Assembly (NCBI RefSeq): GCF_005938385.1
Contig: NZ_VCRA01000016.1
Coordinates: 1 to 64,000 of the forward strand
Reading direction: 5' to 3'
Source: Paenibacillus mesophilus
GTDB taxonomy: Bacteria; Bacillota; Bacilli; Paenibacillales; NBRC-103111
DNA length: 64,000 nt
In this document: piece after piece, positions 34,198 through 42,905 of the stretch
How the letters are laid out: each line of letters starts with the position of its first letter
How positions within the stretch are numbered: the stretch's first letter is position 1
Notes under the pieces: generated by a model
Seen by the model: the letters and a program-made list of their open reading frames with translations, nothing else
Database searches by the model: none
What the model was told of the DNA's origin: nothing
Translations under genes and position numbers: made by a program

Positions 34198-35910
34198 CTA
34201 GCTTTTAAACCGTTGTGTAATATCGAACAGATCTTGAGACATTTTGGTCAAAGCATCAACGGCCGAGGAAATTTCCTCCATCGTAGCCAATTGTTCTTCC
34301 GATGATGCCGCTACACTCTCCGTGTTGGAAAAGGCTACATTCGCGATGCTCTTCATATTTTGCAGCGATGCGGCAACCTGCTGCGTGCTGGCCGACATTT
34401 GTTCGGAGGCGGCGGAAACCTCCTGGATTTGATCGGCTACCTCCTGCACGGCGTGTAAAATTTTGCGGAAAGCCTCCCCCGCCTCGTGCATGACTACGGT
34501 ACCGTTCCGGACTTCCTGATCGCCTCTGTCCATAGTAACGATCGCGTGATCGGTTTCGATCTGGACTTGGCGAATAATCGTTACGATCTGCTCCGCCGAT
34601 TGCCTGGACTGTTCGGCGAGCTTCCTGACTTGATCGGCTACGACCGCGAAGCCGCGTCCGTGCTCGCCGGCTCTCGCCGCCTCGATCGCCGCATTCAACG
34701 CCAATAAGTTCGTTTGCGCCGATATATCCGTGATGGCATCGACGATTTGTCCGATTTCGCGGGAGCGTGCACCCAATTGTTTGACCACTTGAGCGGAGTC
34801 GCTAACCGACGCGCGAATCAAATCCATTTGATCGATCGCTTTTTGAATCGCTATATTTCCGTCGTTCGCTTGCTTCGACGCCTCGACCGAAGTTTCCGAA
34901 ACCTCGCTTGCGGAGTCGGCAATCCGTTTGATTCCTTCCGCCATTTCCTCCATCGCTCTGGCACTCTCTTCGGTCGATTGCAGCTGCGCATCCGCACCGC
35001 TTGCTATGGCCTGAATAGCCGATACGACTTGGTTAATGGTTTGATTGGACTGCTCCGAGCTGGCCAACAACTGCTCCGAGCTTGCCGAAAGGCTTTGGGA
35101 TTCTAGGCTGATCTTCACAATAACTTCCCTCAGCCCGTCGATCATTTGATTAAAGTCCGTCGTAAGAAGCCCGATCTCATCCTTCGATCGATAGCTGCCT
35201 CTTACCGTTAAATCTCCTTCCTGCGCCCTTGCCATCAATTGTTGGATGTGGTGAACCGGGCGAGTGATGAAGCTGGTAATCAAATATCCGGCAGCGGAGC
35301 ACACGACAATAGCCGATACTGCGATGAGAATGATCACCGTCGTGGCGTTTCGGAAGCTTGCGATACTGTTTTCATAAAACGATTTCGCGTCTTCCTCGTT
35401 ATACTTGACCACTAGCCCCAGAGCGTCGATCATTTCCGCTCGTACCGGCTTGAACGAAACGGCGTACGCTTCATAAGCCGCCGCTATGTTGTTTGCGGCT
35501 ACCAGGTCATCGACTTTTTTCCTCGCTTCATTGCTCTTCGGAATCAGATCCAAAAATTTCTTGTACTCCGCTTGTGCCCGCTCCGACAATTCAATCTGCT
35601 CCAGCTCTTTGCGCGTTGCCTGGTTCGTCGCCTTTGCATCCGCGATCTGCTTCTGGATCTGCTTGATTAAATTCTCATCCTTCGTCACGAGCAGCTCCGT
35701 CTGGTAAAGGTCGATCTGCGAATTGCCGAATAACAGCTTGTCGATCATGCCGTTCGGGATCAGCTTCTTCTCATACATGGCACGGGCATTGTTCCCCATC
35801 GATTGCATGGCGACCGTCCCGATGGTCCCGATCGCAAATAAGAAAAGGATCGCCAATCCAAGCATGCTGAAAATTTTCGTTCTGATTTTCAAATTTTTAA
35901 TATAATGCAT
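34198..35910 (-). CDS. Methyl-accepting chemotaxis protein
   Basis: A 570-residue chemoreceptor. Membrane segments at about 13-34 and 190-212 flank a four-helix-type outer domain. A HAMP domain (FITRPVHHIQQLMARAQEGD) and the signalling coiled coil follow, with the conserved tip DISAQTNLLALNAAIEAARA and GRGFAVVADQVRKLAEQS. The start at 35910 follows AGGAGG; the longer frame to 36144 runs back through the terminator and riboswitch. A c-di-GMP-I riboswitch and terminator lie in its leader, so receptor synthesis should depend on c-di-GMP. No che genes are in the window. Confidence 0.95.
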   Translation of the reverse strand: MHYIKNLKIRTKIFSMLGLAILFLFAIGTIGTVAMQSMGNNARAMYEKKLIPNGMIDKLLFGNSQIDLYQTELLVTKDENLIKQIQKQIADAKATNQATRKELEQIELSERAQAEYKKFLDLIPKSNEARKKVDDLVAANNIAAAYEAYAVSFKPVRAEMIDALGLVVKYNEEDAKSFYENSIASFRNATTVIILIAVSAIVVCSAAGYLITSFITRPVHHIQQLMARAQEGDLTVRGSYRSKDEIGLLTTDFNQMIDGLREVIVKISLESQSLSASSEQLLASSEQSNQTINQVVSAIQAIASGADAQLQSTEESARAMEEMAEGIKRIADSASEVSETSVEASKQANDGNIAIQKAIDQMDLIRASVSDSAQVVKQLGARSREIGQIVDAITDISAQTNLLALNAAIEAARAGEHGRGFAVVADQVRKLAEQSRQSAEQIVTIIRQVQIETDHAIVTMDRGDQEVRNGTVVMHEAGEAFRKILHAVQEVADQIQEVSAASEQMSASTQQVAASLQNMKSIANVAFSNTESVAASSEEQLATMEEISSAVDALTKMSQDLFDITQRFKS

Positions 35911-35955
35911 GACTAAACGCCTCCTGCTAAAGTCTTGCCCGCGGCTATGTTCCCA

Positions 35956-35988
35956 CAAAAAATCCATCCCCAAAAACGGGGATGGATT
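35956..35988 (-). terminator. Expression-platform terminator of the c-di-GMP riboswitch
   Basis: On the minus strand AATCCATCCCC pairs with GGGGATGGATT around GTTTTT, followed by six T residues. It lies between the riboswitch and the chemoreceptor start. Confidence 0.88.
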
Positions 35989-35997
35989 ACGATCCCA

Positions 35998-36085
35998 ATT
36001 TCCGGCAACCTGGCTGCCATAGAATGAATCATTCTTTAGGCCCAATGGCTTTGCGTCCTCTTCTTTCGAAAAGTTTGCTATTGTC
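35998..36085 (-). ncRNA. c-di-GMP-I (GEMM) riboswitch
   Basis: Minus-strand reading gives AGCAAACTTTTCGAAAGAAG (P1b with a GAAA tetraloop), then AGGACGCAAAGCCATTGGGC and CTAAAG, then the second stem ending GGCAGCCAGGTTGCCGG with the tetraloop receptor. GACGCAAAGCC, GGCCTA and CAGGTTGCCG are the GEMM-I signature. Binding of c-di-GMP should set the downstream terminator on or off. Confidence 0.9.
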
Positions 36086-36248
36086 ACAATTTGGAGTATT
36101 ATGGTTTTGGTCATTAATTCCAATGCAAGTGTATATGATACCACTTTCCCATTTCAAGCTGTTTTTTTTAAAAAAATATATTGATTTTTGTCGAATAGCT
36201 GCAAATGCCCGGAGTACATGTCGAATTATGTGAATTTCTATACAATTA

Positions 36249-36277
36249 TTGACAAGTTTTTCGAAAGCTTATATGCT
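36249..36277 (+). promoter_or_regulatory. Sigma-A promoter of the BMP-family gene
   Basis: TTGACA at 36249-36254 and TATGCT at 36272-36277 with a 17-base spacer. The start would lie near 36284, 36 bases before the ATG. Confidence 0.72.
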
Positions 36278-36319
36278 GTATCCGAAATCCAAAAACAACC
36301 ATGCGGAAGGATGTGCATC

Positions 36320-37357
36320 ATGAAACGTCTTTGTTCAAAGCTGTCATTATTTAGTTTGATCATCGTTATTTTGCTAGTTTCATCAGGATTTTCCTCACAA
36401 CTTACCAGCGAAAAGAAGAATCAGCCCAAAGGCAAAAAACCGTATAAGGTTGCCGCGTTGTTTCCTGGAAAAGCTCGAGACGGCGGTTTTATGGAGGCGG
36501 GATTGAACGGACTGCTGAAAGCGAGAGACCAATTGGGAGTCGAAATCTCTTACGTGGAGCAAATCAAACCGGAGACGGGGGCGATCACGGAAGCGTTGCG
36601 GGAATTGGCCGAAGGAAAGCCCGATTTGATCGTTTCCCATGGCGGACAAGCCAATGCGGCCGCCCAAACCGTTGCCAAGGAATTCCCGAATATTAAATTT
36701 GTCGTTACGCAAGGAAGCGTCACCGGCAAAAACTTGTCCAGCTATCAAGTGCTGCAAGAGGAGTCGGCATGGCTTGCCGGAGCGGCAGCCGGCATGTTGA
36801 CCAAAACGAACATCGTCGGCCATATTTCGGGCGTTCGCGTAACGCCGGGATTGCTCGGCAGAGCCGCTTTCGCCGACGGCTTGAAATATACGAACCCGAC
36901 TGCCACCTTCTTGACCACCTTTAACGGCAATCAAGACGATCCGGCCGTGGCAAGAAAAGCTGCGGAAGCGGAAATCGCGGCAGGCGCCGACATTATTTTC
37001 ACTATGCTGAATGCCGGAAGAATCGGTGCCATCGAGGCGTGCCGCGAGAACGGCGTATTCCAAATCGGCAATGTGCGGGATTGGTACGCCGACGCTCCGG
37101 ACGTATTCATCGCATCGGCTATCGCCGATTCCAGCCAAACGGTCTATTCCGCGATCAGCGATCTCGTAGGGAAAGATTGGGAGGGCGGCGTGATCAAGAA
37201 GATCGGCATTGACAATCCGGACGCCGTTCGTTTGGCTCTCGCTCCTACCGTTCCTCAAGAGGTAGCGGACAAAATCGCAGAGTTGTCCAAAAAACTCGCC
37301 TCCGGCGAAATCAAGATCAATTTGACGTATGACGGTCCTGAATTTGAAGTAAAGTAA
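36320..37357 (+). CDS. BMP-family (PnrA-like) substrate-binding protein
   Basis: A 345-residue exported protein of the basic membrane protein family. The signal segment is at about 8-26 and lacks a lipobox Cys. The binding domain shows YKVAALFPGKARDGGFMEAG near the start, VSHGGQANAAAQTVAKEFPN, then LAGAAAGMLTK and VGHISGVRVTPG. Such proteins bind nucleosides or related ligands for ABC uptake or for receptor sensing. No BMP permease genes are adjacent. Its divergent neighbour is a chemoreceptor, so it may serve as a ligand-presenting partner. ATG 36320 follows GGAAGGA. Confidence 0.88.
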   Translation: MKRLCSKLSLFSLIIVILLVSSGFSSQLTSEKKNQPKGKKPYKVAALFPGKARDGGFMEAGLNGLLKARDQLGVEISYVEQIKPETGAITEALRELAEGKPDLIVSHGGQANAAAQTVAKEFPNIKFVVTQGSVTGKNLSSYQVLQEESAWLAGAAAGMLTKTNIVGHISGVRVTPGLLGRAAFADGLKYTNPTATFLTTFNGNQDDPAVARKAAEAEIAAGADIIFTMLNAGRIGAIEACRENGVFQIGNVRDWYADAPDVFIASAIADSSQTVYSAISDLVGKDWEGGVIKKIGIDNPDAVRLALAPTVPQEVADKIAELSKKLASGEIKINLTYDGPEFEVK

Positions 37358-37370
37358 TGGCTGCAGCCGA

Positions 37371-37412
37371 AAAGGAGCCAGGTCGCCGTTGTGCGGACTT
37401 GGCTCCTTTATG
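37371..37412. terminator. Bidirectional terminator between the BMP gene and corA
   Basis: AAAGGAGCCAGGTC pairs with GACTTGGCTCCTTT around GCCGTTGTGCG. T-rich tails exist on both strands, which suits the converging genes. Confidence 0.85.
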
Positions 37413-37438
37413 TGCATTTGCCGAAGCAAGCCGGGTCG

Positions 37439-38389
37439 TCAATCAAACCAGCCCTTCTTCCGAAACCAGGCATACATCCCGAAGCCGATCATGAACATGG
37501 TCCCGAGCACGGCAAAATAGCCCCAATGCCACTGGAGTTCGGGCATAAAATTGAAATTCATTCCGTAGATGCCGGCAATAAACGTAAGCGGCATGAATAT
37601 AGTCGTGATGACGGTCAATGTTTTCATAATCGTATTCATCCGGTTGGAGCTGAGCGAGATGTAGTTGTCTCTCAAGTCCGCGGTCATCTCGCGATTCGCG
37701 TCGATCAGCTCGGACAGCTTCAGCAGATGGTCGTAAATATCGGTGTAGTATACCAGCTGTTCCTTCAAACCTTCGACCCGATCGGAGCTAACGACCCGGT
37801 ACAGCAAATCGCGCATCGGGAATATCGTTTTGCGCAATTTCAGCAGCTTCGAGCGGATTTCGAACACATCATTCATCAAGGTGGGGCTCATGTTGCGTCC
37901 GCCGCCCGTTTCGATCTCGAGCAATTGATCTTCGATCTGGTAGACGGCGGGGAAATATTCGTCCACAAGATTGTCCATAACGGCATACATCGCATACAAA
38001 GGCCCCCGCCCCCACACGTTATTCTGGGTCGTAATGCGCAGCCACGCATCGTCCAGCTCCTTCAGCTCCTTGTGGTGGAAGGTGACCAGGAAATGGCTTC
38101 CGACGAACAGGTCGACTTCCTGCGCAGACAAATTCGTCTGGTCGAGAGCGTGCAGCACGAAAAAATGAACGTTCTCGTAATGATCCAGCTTCGGCCGTTG
38201 CAGCAAATGGAAGCAATCCTCGATGGCCAAAGGGTGGAAATGAAAATGTTGTTCCAAATTCCGCGCTTCCTCTTCCGTAGGCGCGTTGAAGTCGACCCAA
38301 TACCACATGACGTCGGGCCCGTTCAGTTGATCCAGTGTAATATCGGGTATCGGGGTTAATTGTCGGGTAACGGCGAATATACGGAGCAA
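37439..38389 (-). CDS. corA: CorA-family magnesium/divalent cation transporter
   Basis: A 316-residue CorA channel. The long cytosolic N-terminal part is followed by two C-terminal membrane segments, with the selectivity motif YGMN at the end of the first (FIAGIYGMNFNFMPE). It imports Mg2+ or Co2+. The start is assigned to TTG 38389 (MLRIFAVTRQL), five bases after GAGGGA. The frame extends to 38449, but those codons do not match CorA N-termini. Confidence 0.93.
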   Translation of the reverse strand: MLRIFAVTRQLTPIPDITLDQLNGPDVMWYWVDFNAPTEEEARNLEQHFHFHPLAIEDCFHLLQRPKLDHYENVHFFVLHALDQTNLSAQEVDLFVGSHFLVTFHHKELKELDDAWLRITTQNNVWGRGPLYAMYAVMDNLVDEYFPAVYQIEDQLLEIETGGGRNMSPTLMNDVFEIRSKLLKLRKTIFPMRDLLYRVVSSDRVEGLKEQLVYYTDIYDHLLKLSELIDANREMTADLRDNYISLSSNRMNTIMKTLTVITTIFMPLTFIAGIYGMNFNFMPELQWHWGYFAVLGTMFMIGFGMYAWFRKKGWFD

Positions 38390-38460
38390 AGGACATCCCT
38401 CACAAACTGCATTTCCCCTAGTATACCTTGCCGAAGACAACTTTCCCAATCGGACAAAAT

Positions 38461-38535
38461 AAGTGATTACTCACTTTACAAGAAGCGGATCCGCCAAGTA
38501 TAATGGCTTTGATAAATGAGTGAGTGATTACTCAC
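38461..38535 (+). promoter_or_regulatory. Promoter with two identical TetR-type operators
   Basis: The 13-mer AGTGATTACTCAC occurs at 38462-38474 and at 38523-38535. Each sits in an inverted repeat (AAGTGA-TTAC-TCACTT and GTGAGT-GATT-ACTCAC). Between them lies TTTACA (38475-38480), an 18-base spacer and TATAAT (38499-38504). One operator touches the -35 and the other follows the transcription start, so the TetR protein encoded at the end of this operon could bind both. Confidence 0.82.
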
Positions 38536-38555
38536 AAAAAGGAGCGTGCGCTCGA

Positions 38556-39311
38556 ATGTCCATTACGACGGCTAACGAATCTTCCCGTTCTCCTGCGGTC
38601 GATCTTCGCGATCTTACGAGAACATTCGGCAATCGTCCCGTATTGAACGGGATTACTATGCATGTCGAACGCGGCGAGCTGTTCGGCCTGCTCGGTCCTT
38701 CGGGTTCCGGCAAAACGACGCTGGTCAAGCTGATTACCGGTATCGACAAAGCCGACGGTGGCACGGTAAGGCTGCTCGGCGAACCGATGCCGAAGCTTCA
38801 GATGCTGCAGCGGCTCGGGTATATGGCGCAGTCGGATGCGCTGTATAACGAGCTGACGGCGAAGGAAAACCTGCTGTTCTTCGCCTCCCTGTACGGATTG
38901 GCGGGAGCTCGCCGGAACGAGCGGATTCAGGCGGCGATGGCCGTCGTCGATCTGCTCGATCATCTGAACAAGCCGGTTGCCGCTTATTCGGGCGGCATGA
39001 AGCGACGGTTGTCGCTCGCCATCGCCTTGCTGCACGAGCCGGAGCTGCTCGTGCTGGACGAACCGACCGTCGGCATCGATCCGGTTCTCCGGCAATCGAT
39101 CTGGAGAGAGCTGCTCGCTCTGCGCGAGCGGGGGACGACCATCATTTTGACGACTCATGTTATGGATGAAGCGGACAAATGCGACCGGATCGCGCTCATC
39201 CGGGAGGGACGTTTGACTGCGGTAGACAGTCCTGGCGCGCTCAAGGAAAAGAGCGGGACAACGAACATCGAAGACGCGTTCATCGCGCTTGGGGGAGGTG
39301 GCGGAAGATGA
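38556..39311 (+). CDS. ABC transporter ATPase
   Basis: A 251-residue ATPase with Walker A GPSGSGKTT from 47, signature YSGGMKRRLS, Walker B LLVLDEPTVGIDP and switch H in LTTHVMDEADKCD. This is the ABC-2 drug- and polysaccharide-exporter type. ATG 38556 follows AAAAAGGAG; the stop overlaps the permease start. It is the first gene of an ATPase-permease-TetR operon. Confidence 0.93.
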   Translation: MSITTANESSRSPAVDLRDLTRTFGNRPVLNGITMHVERGELFGLLGPSGSGKTTLVKLITGIDKADGGTVRLLGEPMPKLQMLQRLGYMAQSDALYNELTAKENLLFFASLYGLAGARRNERIQAAMAVVDLLDHLNKPVAAYSGGMKRRLSLAIALLHEPELLVLDEPTVGIDPVLRQSIWRELLALRERGTTIILTTHVMDEADKCDRIALIREGRLTAVDSPGALKEKSGTTNIEDAFIALGGGGGR

Positions 39312-40327
39312 GAATCCGAGCGCTCGCCATCCGGATTATTCGGCAGTTTGTACGCGACAAGCGGACTTTGGCGCTTCTGTTCCTGGCACCGCTGCTTGTG
39401 CTGACTTTAATGCACTTCGTGTTCGACGGCCAGGCGGTCAAATTGGATATCGGGACGGTATCCATCCCTCTGCAACTGGCGGAACGGCTGAAGAACACGG
39501 AAGCGAACGTGACTTCGTATGCGGATGCGGTTCAGGCTAAGCAGGCGTTGGAGCAGGGAGATCTGGACGCGGTACTGTCGATCGACGGCGGCAAGCCCGC
39601 CATTGCGCTCGAAGGCAGCGATCCTTCGATCAATAGGGCGGTCATGCTCGTGCTGCAGCGGGCGATGCAGGCCGATATGCCGGCCGTGCAGCCGACGGTC
39701 ACTTATTTGCACGGCAAAGAGTCGATGTCCTCGTTCGATTCGTTCGGCCCGGTGCTGATCGGCTTCTTCTCCTTCTTCTTCGTCTTCCTGCTCGCGGGAG
39801 TAGCGTTTCTGCGCGAGCGGACGACCGGAACGCTGGAGCGGCTGCTCGCCACTCCGATCCGCCGGTACGAGGTCGTATTGGGGTATTTGGCCGGCTTCGG
39901 CTTGTTTACTTTGCTGCAAGCCGCCCTGATCGCGTGGTATTCGATCGGTGTGCTCGGGTTGTATATGGAAGGGTCCATCTGGCTCGTTCTGCTCATGAAC
40001 TTGCTGCTTACATTGACGGCATTGACGCTCGGCACTTTGCTGTCCTCTTATGCGGGCAGCGAATTTCAGATCATTCAGTTCATTCCGATTGTCATCGTCC
40101 CGCAGGTGTTCTTCTCCGGGCTGTTCAACCTGGAGGCGATGCAGCCATGGCTGCAGAAGCTGAGCTACGTAATGCCGCTCTATTACGGCGCTGACGCAAT
40201 GCGCGGCATTATGATCAGAGGGGAAGGCTTCGCCGACATCCAGCTCGACATCTATATATTGCTCGGATTCTCCGTCGCGTTCGCGCTGCTGAACGTCATT
40301 GCCCTGAAGAAGCAGCGGGCGATTTAA
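39308..40327 (+). CDS. ABC-2-type permease
   Basis: A 339-residue permease with one N-terminal membrane segment (FLAPLLVLTLMHFVF), a large outer domain (about 45-150) and five C-terminal segments containing TTGTLERLLATPIRRYEVVL. This is the YhgE/DrrB-like drug-export layout. ATG 39308 overlaps the ATPase stop. The substrate is unknown; self-regulation by TetR suggests a toxic compound. Confidence 0.9.
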   Translation: MRIRALAIRIIRQFVRDKRTLALLFLAPLLVLTLMHFVFDGQAVKLDIGTVSIPLQLAERLKNTEANVTSYADAVQAKQALEQGDLDAVLSIDGGKPAIALEGSDPSINRAVMLVLQRAMQADMPAVQPTVTYLHGKESMSSFDSFGPVLIGFFSFFFVFLLAGVAFLRERTTGTLERLLATPIRRYEVVLGYLAGFGLFTLLQAALIAWYSIGVLGLYMEGSIWLVLLMNLLLTLTALTLGTLLSSYAGSEFQIIQFIPIVIVPQVFFSGLFNLEAMQPWLQKLSYVMPLYYGADAMRGIMIRGEGFADIQLDIYILLGFSVAFALLNVIALKKQRAI

Positions 40328-40399
40328 CAACCCGGACGGAACTGTGGTATGATCGAGGGAAATGGTCGCAAAGGCAAGTCCGCAAGGGAGTTGGCACAA

Positions 40400-41062
40400 A
40401 TGAATAGCGAAATCGAGCCGTGGATGGAAGAGCTGCTGCAAGCCGGAACGGCCGGGAATAAAATGACCGAGAAGCAGAAGCGGATATTCGAATCGGCCAT
40501 CGAGGTGTTCGCGGAGAAAGGCTTCGCCGCTTCTTCGACGAGCGAGATCGCCCAGCGCGCCGGGGTGGCCGAAGGGACGATATTCCGCCACTACAAAACG
40601 AAAAAAGAGCTGCTGCTGTCCATCGTGACGCCGGCGATGGTGAAGCTGATCGCGCCGTTCGTGCTGAGGGAGTTCGGCGAGGTGCTCAAGAAGGAGTACG
40701 ACAGCTACGACCAATTTCTGCGGGCGATGATCGAGAACCGGATTGCGTTTTTGCAAAAAAACAGGAGCCTGCTTAAAATCGTTGTGCAGGAAATTCCGTT
40801 TCATCCCGATCTGCAGGAGCAGTTCAAGACGGTCGTCTTGTCGCAGGTTCTAGACCGGCTCGGGCGGGTCATCGATAAATTCAAAGCCGACGGCAAGCTG
40901 ATCGATTTGCCGGCGACGACGATTATGCGTCTTAGCGGTTCCGCGATTATGGGGTATGTGCTGACCCGCGAGTTTTACGGGATGCGGGAAGGCGCGCGGT
41001 GGGAAGACGAGCGGGAGCTGGAGGCGACGATCGCTTTTGTCATGAAAGGCTTGACGCCTTGA
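40400..41062 (+). CDS. TetR-family regulator of the ABC exporter
   Basis: A 220-residue repressor with the helix-turn-helix SSTSEIAQRAGVAEGTIFRH followed by YKTKKELL, and a ligand-binding C-terminal half. ATG 40400 follows AAGGGAG; the longer frame to 40349 lacks a site. It is the third gene of the exporter operon and is the obvious candidate to bind the two AGTGATTACTCAC operators. Confidence 0.9.
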   Translation: MNSEIEPWMEELLQAGTAGNKMTEKQKRIFESAIEVFAEKGFAASSTSEIAQRAGVAEGTIFRHYKTKKELLLSIVTPAMVKLIAPFVLREFGEVLKKEYDSYDQFLRAMIENRIAFLQKNRSLLKIVVQEIPFHPDLQEQFKTVVLSQVLDRLGRVIDKFKADGKLIDLPATTIMRLSGSAIMGYVLTREFYGMREGARWEDERELEATIAFVMKGLTP

Positions 41063-41088
41063 TTGCCTATGGGGAGGGGAGTGCGGCT

Positions 41089-41871
41089 ATGAGCGGCGAA
41101 CAGTTGTTTGTCGGCGGCATGCTGTCGGTAACGTTCCGGCAACTGCAGGTAAAGGAAATTGTGGAGCTGACCGCCAAGGCGGGCTTGCGGCTTATCGAGT
41201 GGGGCAGCGACGTCCACGTGCCTCCGGGGGAAAGCGGCATTGCCCGCGACACGGCGCGGATGACGGCGGAGGCCGGACTGCAAGTATCCGGCTACGCTTC
41301 TTATTACCGGGTCGGGGACGAACCTGAGGGAGAATTCGACCGGGTATTGGAGAGCGCTCTGCACCTCGGGGCGCCGTCCATCCGGGTATGGGCGGGCCGA
41401 GTAGGCTCCGCACAAGCGGACGAGGAGCTTCGCGGCCGTACGGTCGAGGATGCGCGGCGTATTGCCGAACGGGCGGCGGCGCACGGGCTCACCGTCGATT
41501 TCGAATTCCACAACAACACGTTGACGGATACGGTCGATTCAACCGTGCAGCTGATGGAGCAGATCGCTTCTCCCCATGTCCGCAGCTGCTGGCAAGCGGC
41601 GTTGGATGAGACGCCGGAGATACGGTCCGAAGGGCTGCGGCGCATACTGCCGTGGCTGTCGACCGTTCATGTGTTCCACATGGTTGCAAGAGAACGGCTG
41701 CTTTTGCAGGAAGGCGTGGACGAATGGAGAAGCTACCTGGACATCATGCGGCCGCTCAGGCAAAGAAGAGCCGTCTTGCTCGAATTCGTGCGGAACAACG
41801 AGCCCGAGCAATTTCTGCGGGATGCGGCGGCTTTGAACGGGCTGCTCGAATCGGTCAATCGGTCTGGATAA
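41089..41871 (+). CDS. TIM-barrel sugar-phosphate isomerase/epimerase-like protein
   Basis: A 260-residue AP-endonuclease-2/xylose-isomerase-like barrel. Visible marks are KAGLRLIEWGSDVHVPPGE (metal-site Glu strand), SIRVWAG, LTVDFEFHNNTLTDT (Glu and His ligands) and VFHMVARERLLLQEGVDEWR. The family isomerises or epimerises sugars or inositols. GGGGAGGGGAG precedes ATG 41089, 26 bases after the TetR gene, so it could be cotranscribed with the exporter. Substrate unknown. Confidence 0.83.
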   Translation: MSGEQLFVGGMLSVTFRQLQVKEIVELTAKAGLRLIEWGSDVHVPPGESGIARDTARMTAEAGLQVSGYASYYRVGDEPEGEFDRVLESALHLGAPSIRVWAGRVGSAQADEELRGRTVEDARRIAERAAAHGLTVDFEFHNNTLTDTVDSTVQLMEQIASPHVRSCWQAALDETPEIRSEGLRRILPWLSTVHVFHMVARERLLLQEGVDEWRSYLDIMRPLRQRRAVLLEFVRNNEPEQFLRDAAALNGLLESVNRSG

Positions 41872-41897
41872 TAGAAGAGTGCAGTCTATCAACGAAG

Positions 41898-41934
41898 AAC
41901 ACCCTCGATCCGAATGCGGAGCGGGGGTGTTTTG
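41898..41934. terminator. Bidirectional terminator
   Basis: AACACCC pairs with GGGTGTT around an inner CG-paired loop, with T-rich flanks on both strands, between converging genes. Confidence 0.75.
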
Positions 41935-41977
41935 GCGTGGAATAGGTCGGGTCTGTTCGGACCCGATACGGCAGCAG

Positions 41978-42754
41978 TTACACCTGGCTTTGGAGCGTCG
42001 AACGGTAACCGTTGTGCCTGAACGAGCGGGGCGTCTCGCCGATCTCTCTCTTGAAAATCGTGCAAAACTGCGCGTCGTTGGAGAACCCGCACTCCATTGC
42101 GATCGAGGTGATGGACAGCTCGGTATAGCGCAGCAGGCTGCGCGCTTTCTCCAACCGCCTCTCCATCAAATAATGAATCGGGGAGACGCCGAACTTCTTC
42201 TTGAACAGGTGGCGGAAATGGTGGTAACTGTAACCCGCCATATCGGCAAGCTCTTCGACCGATATTTTCTGATTGTAGTTCTCGTCCATGAACGTGCGGG
42301 CATACAGCAGGTTGTCGTCCGGACGGCTCGACTCTCCGGTCGTGACGGAGCGCAGATGCTCGATCATAATTTCACTGATCCGCATATTGAGCTTCTGGGC
42401 GAAGAAGACATGCTTCTCTTGCATTTCCGTTCTCATGCTCTGGAGCAAGCCAAGAATGGGGGAAGCGGACGAATCCTGAAACAAGCCTTGCTGCAGCGGC
42501 GGCAGCTCGCGGCTGGCGAGACTGAAGCCAATGAATATAACTTCGGTATCCAGAGCCCGCCTCTCGTCGTGCGGCATACCGGGAGGGATGACCGTATAGG
42601 TATGCGGTTCATATCGGTATTCGACATCGCCAAGCCGGGTAGAACCCGCTCCAGTCACATAATAAACAAGCTCGTAGCAGCGATGGCGGTGAATCGGCAT
42701 GTACGTGTGAATCGGCCGCAAACCGTGAAAGATGAAATCCATAGAAGCGAGCAT
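41978..42754 (-). CDS. AraC-family regulator with cupin N-terminus
   Basis: A 258-residue regulator. The N-terminal cupin-like sensor has HRHRCYELVYYVTGAGS and YTVIPPGMPHDE. The C-terminal AraC DNA-binding part has ISVEELADMAGYSYHHFRHL and a second motif ITSIAMECGFSNDAQFCTIF. The start at 42754 follows GAGAGGGGGA. It is divergent from the nucleoside hydrolase gene and probably controls it. Confidence 0.9.
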   Translation of the reverse strand: MLASMDFIFHGLRPIHTYMPIHRHRCYELVYYVTGAGSTRLGDVEYRYEPHTYTVIPPGMPHDERRALDTEVIFIGFSLASRELPPLQQGLFQDSSASPILGLLQSMRTEMQEKHVFFAQKLNMRISEIMIEHLRSVTTGESSRPDDNLLYARTFMDENYNQKISVEELADMAGYSYHHFRHLFKKKFGVSPIHYLMERRLEKARSLLRYTELSITSIAMECGFSNDAQFCTIFKREIGETPRSFRHNGYRSTLQSQV

Positions 42755-42905
42755 CGAACGGTCCCCCTCTCCATCCGTACGAGGATAGCCAAATCGTATA
42801 AATACATCGCCGAATCGTGAAAATATGCGGCGGCTTTGTAGGTGTAAGATGAATGTGAGTTTCAAGAGCATGGGCAGATGAAGCCATTCTAGGAGGAATA
42901 GTACC

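Noticed and set aside
39407..40804. Minus-strand open frame across the ABC permease and TetR genes
   Set aside because: Shadow of two well-supported genes on the plus strand.
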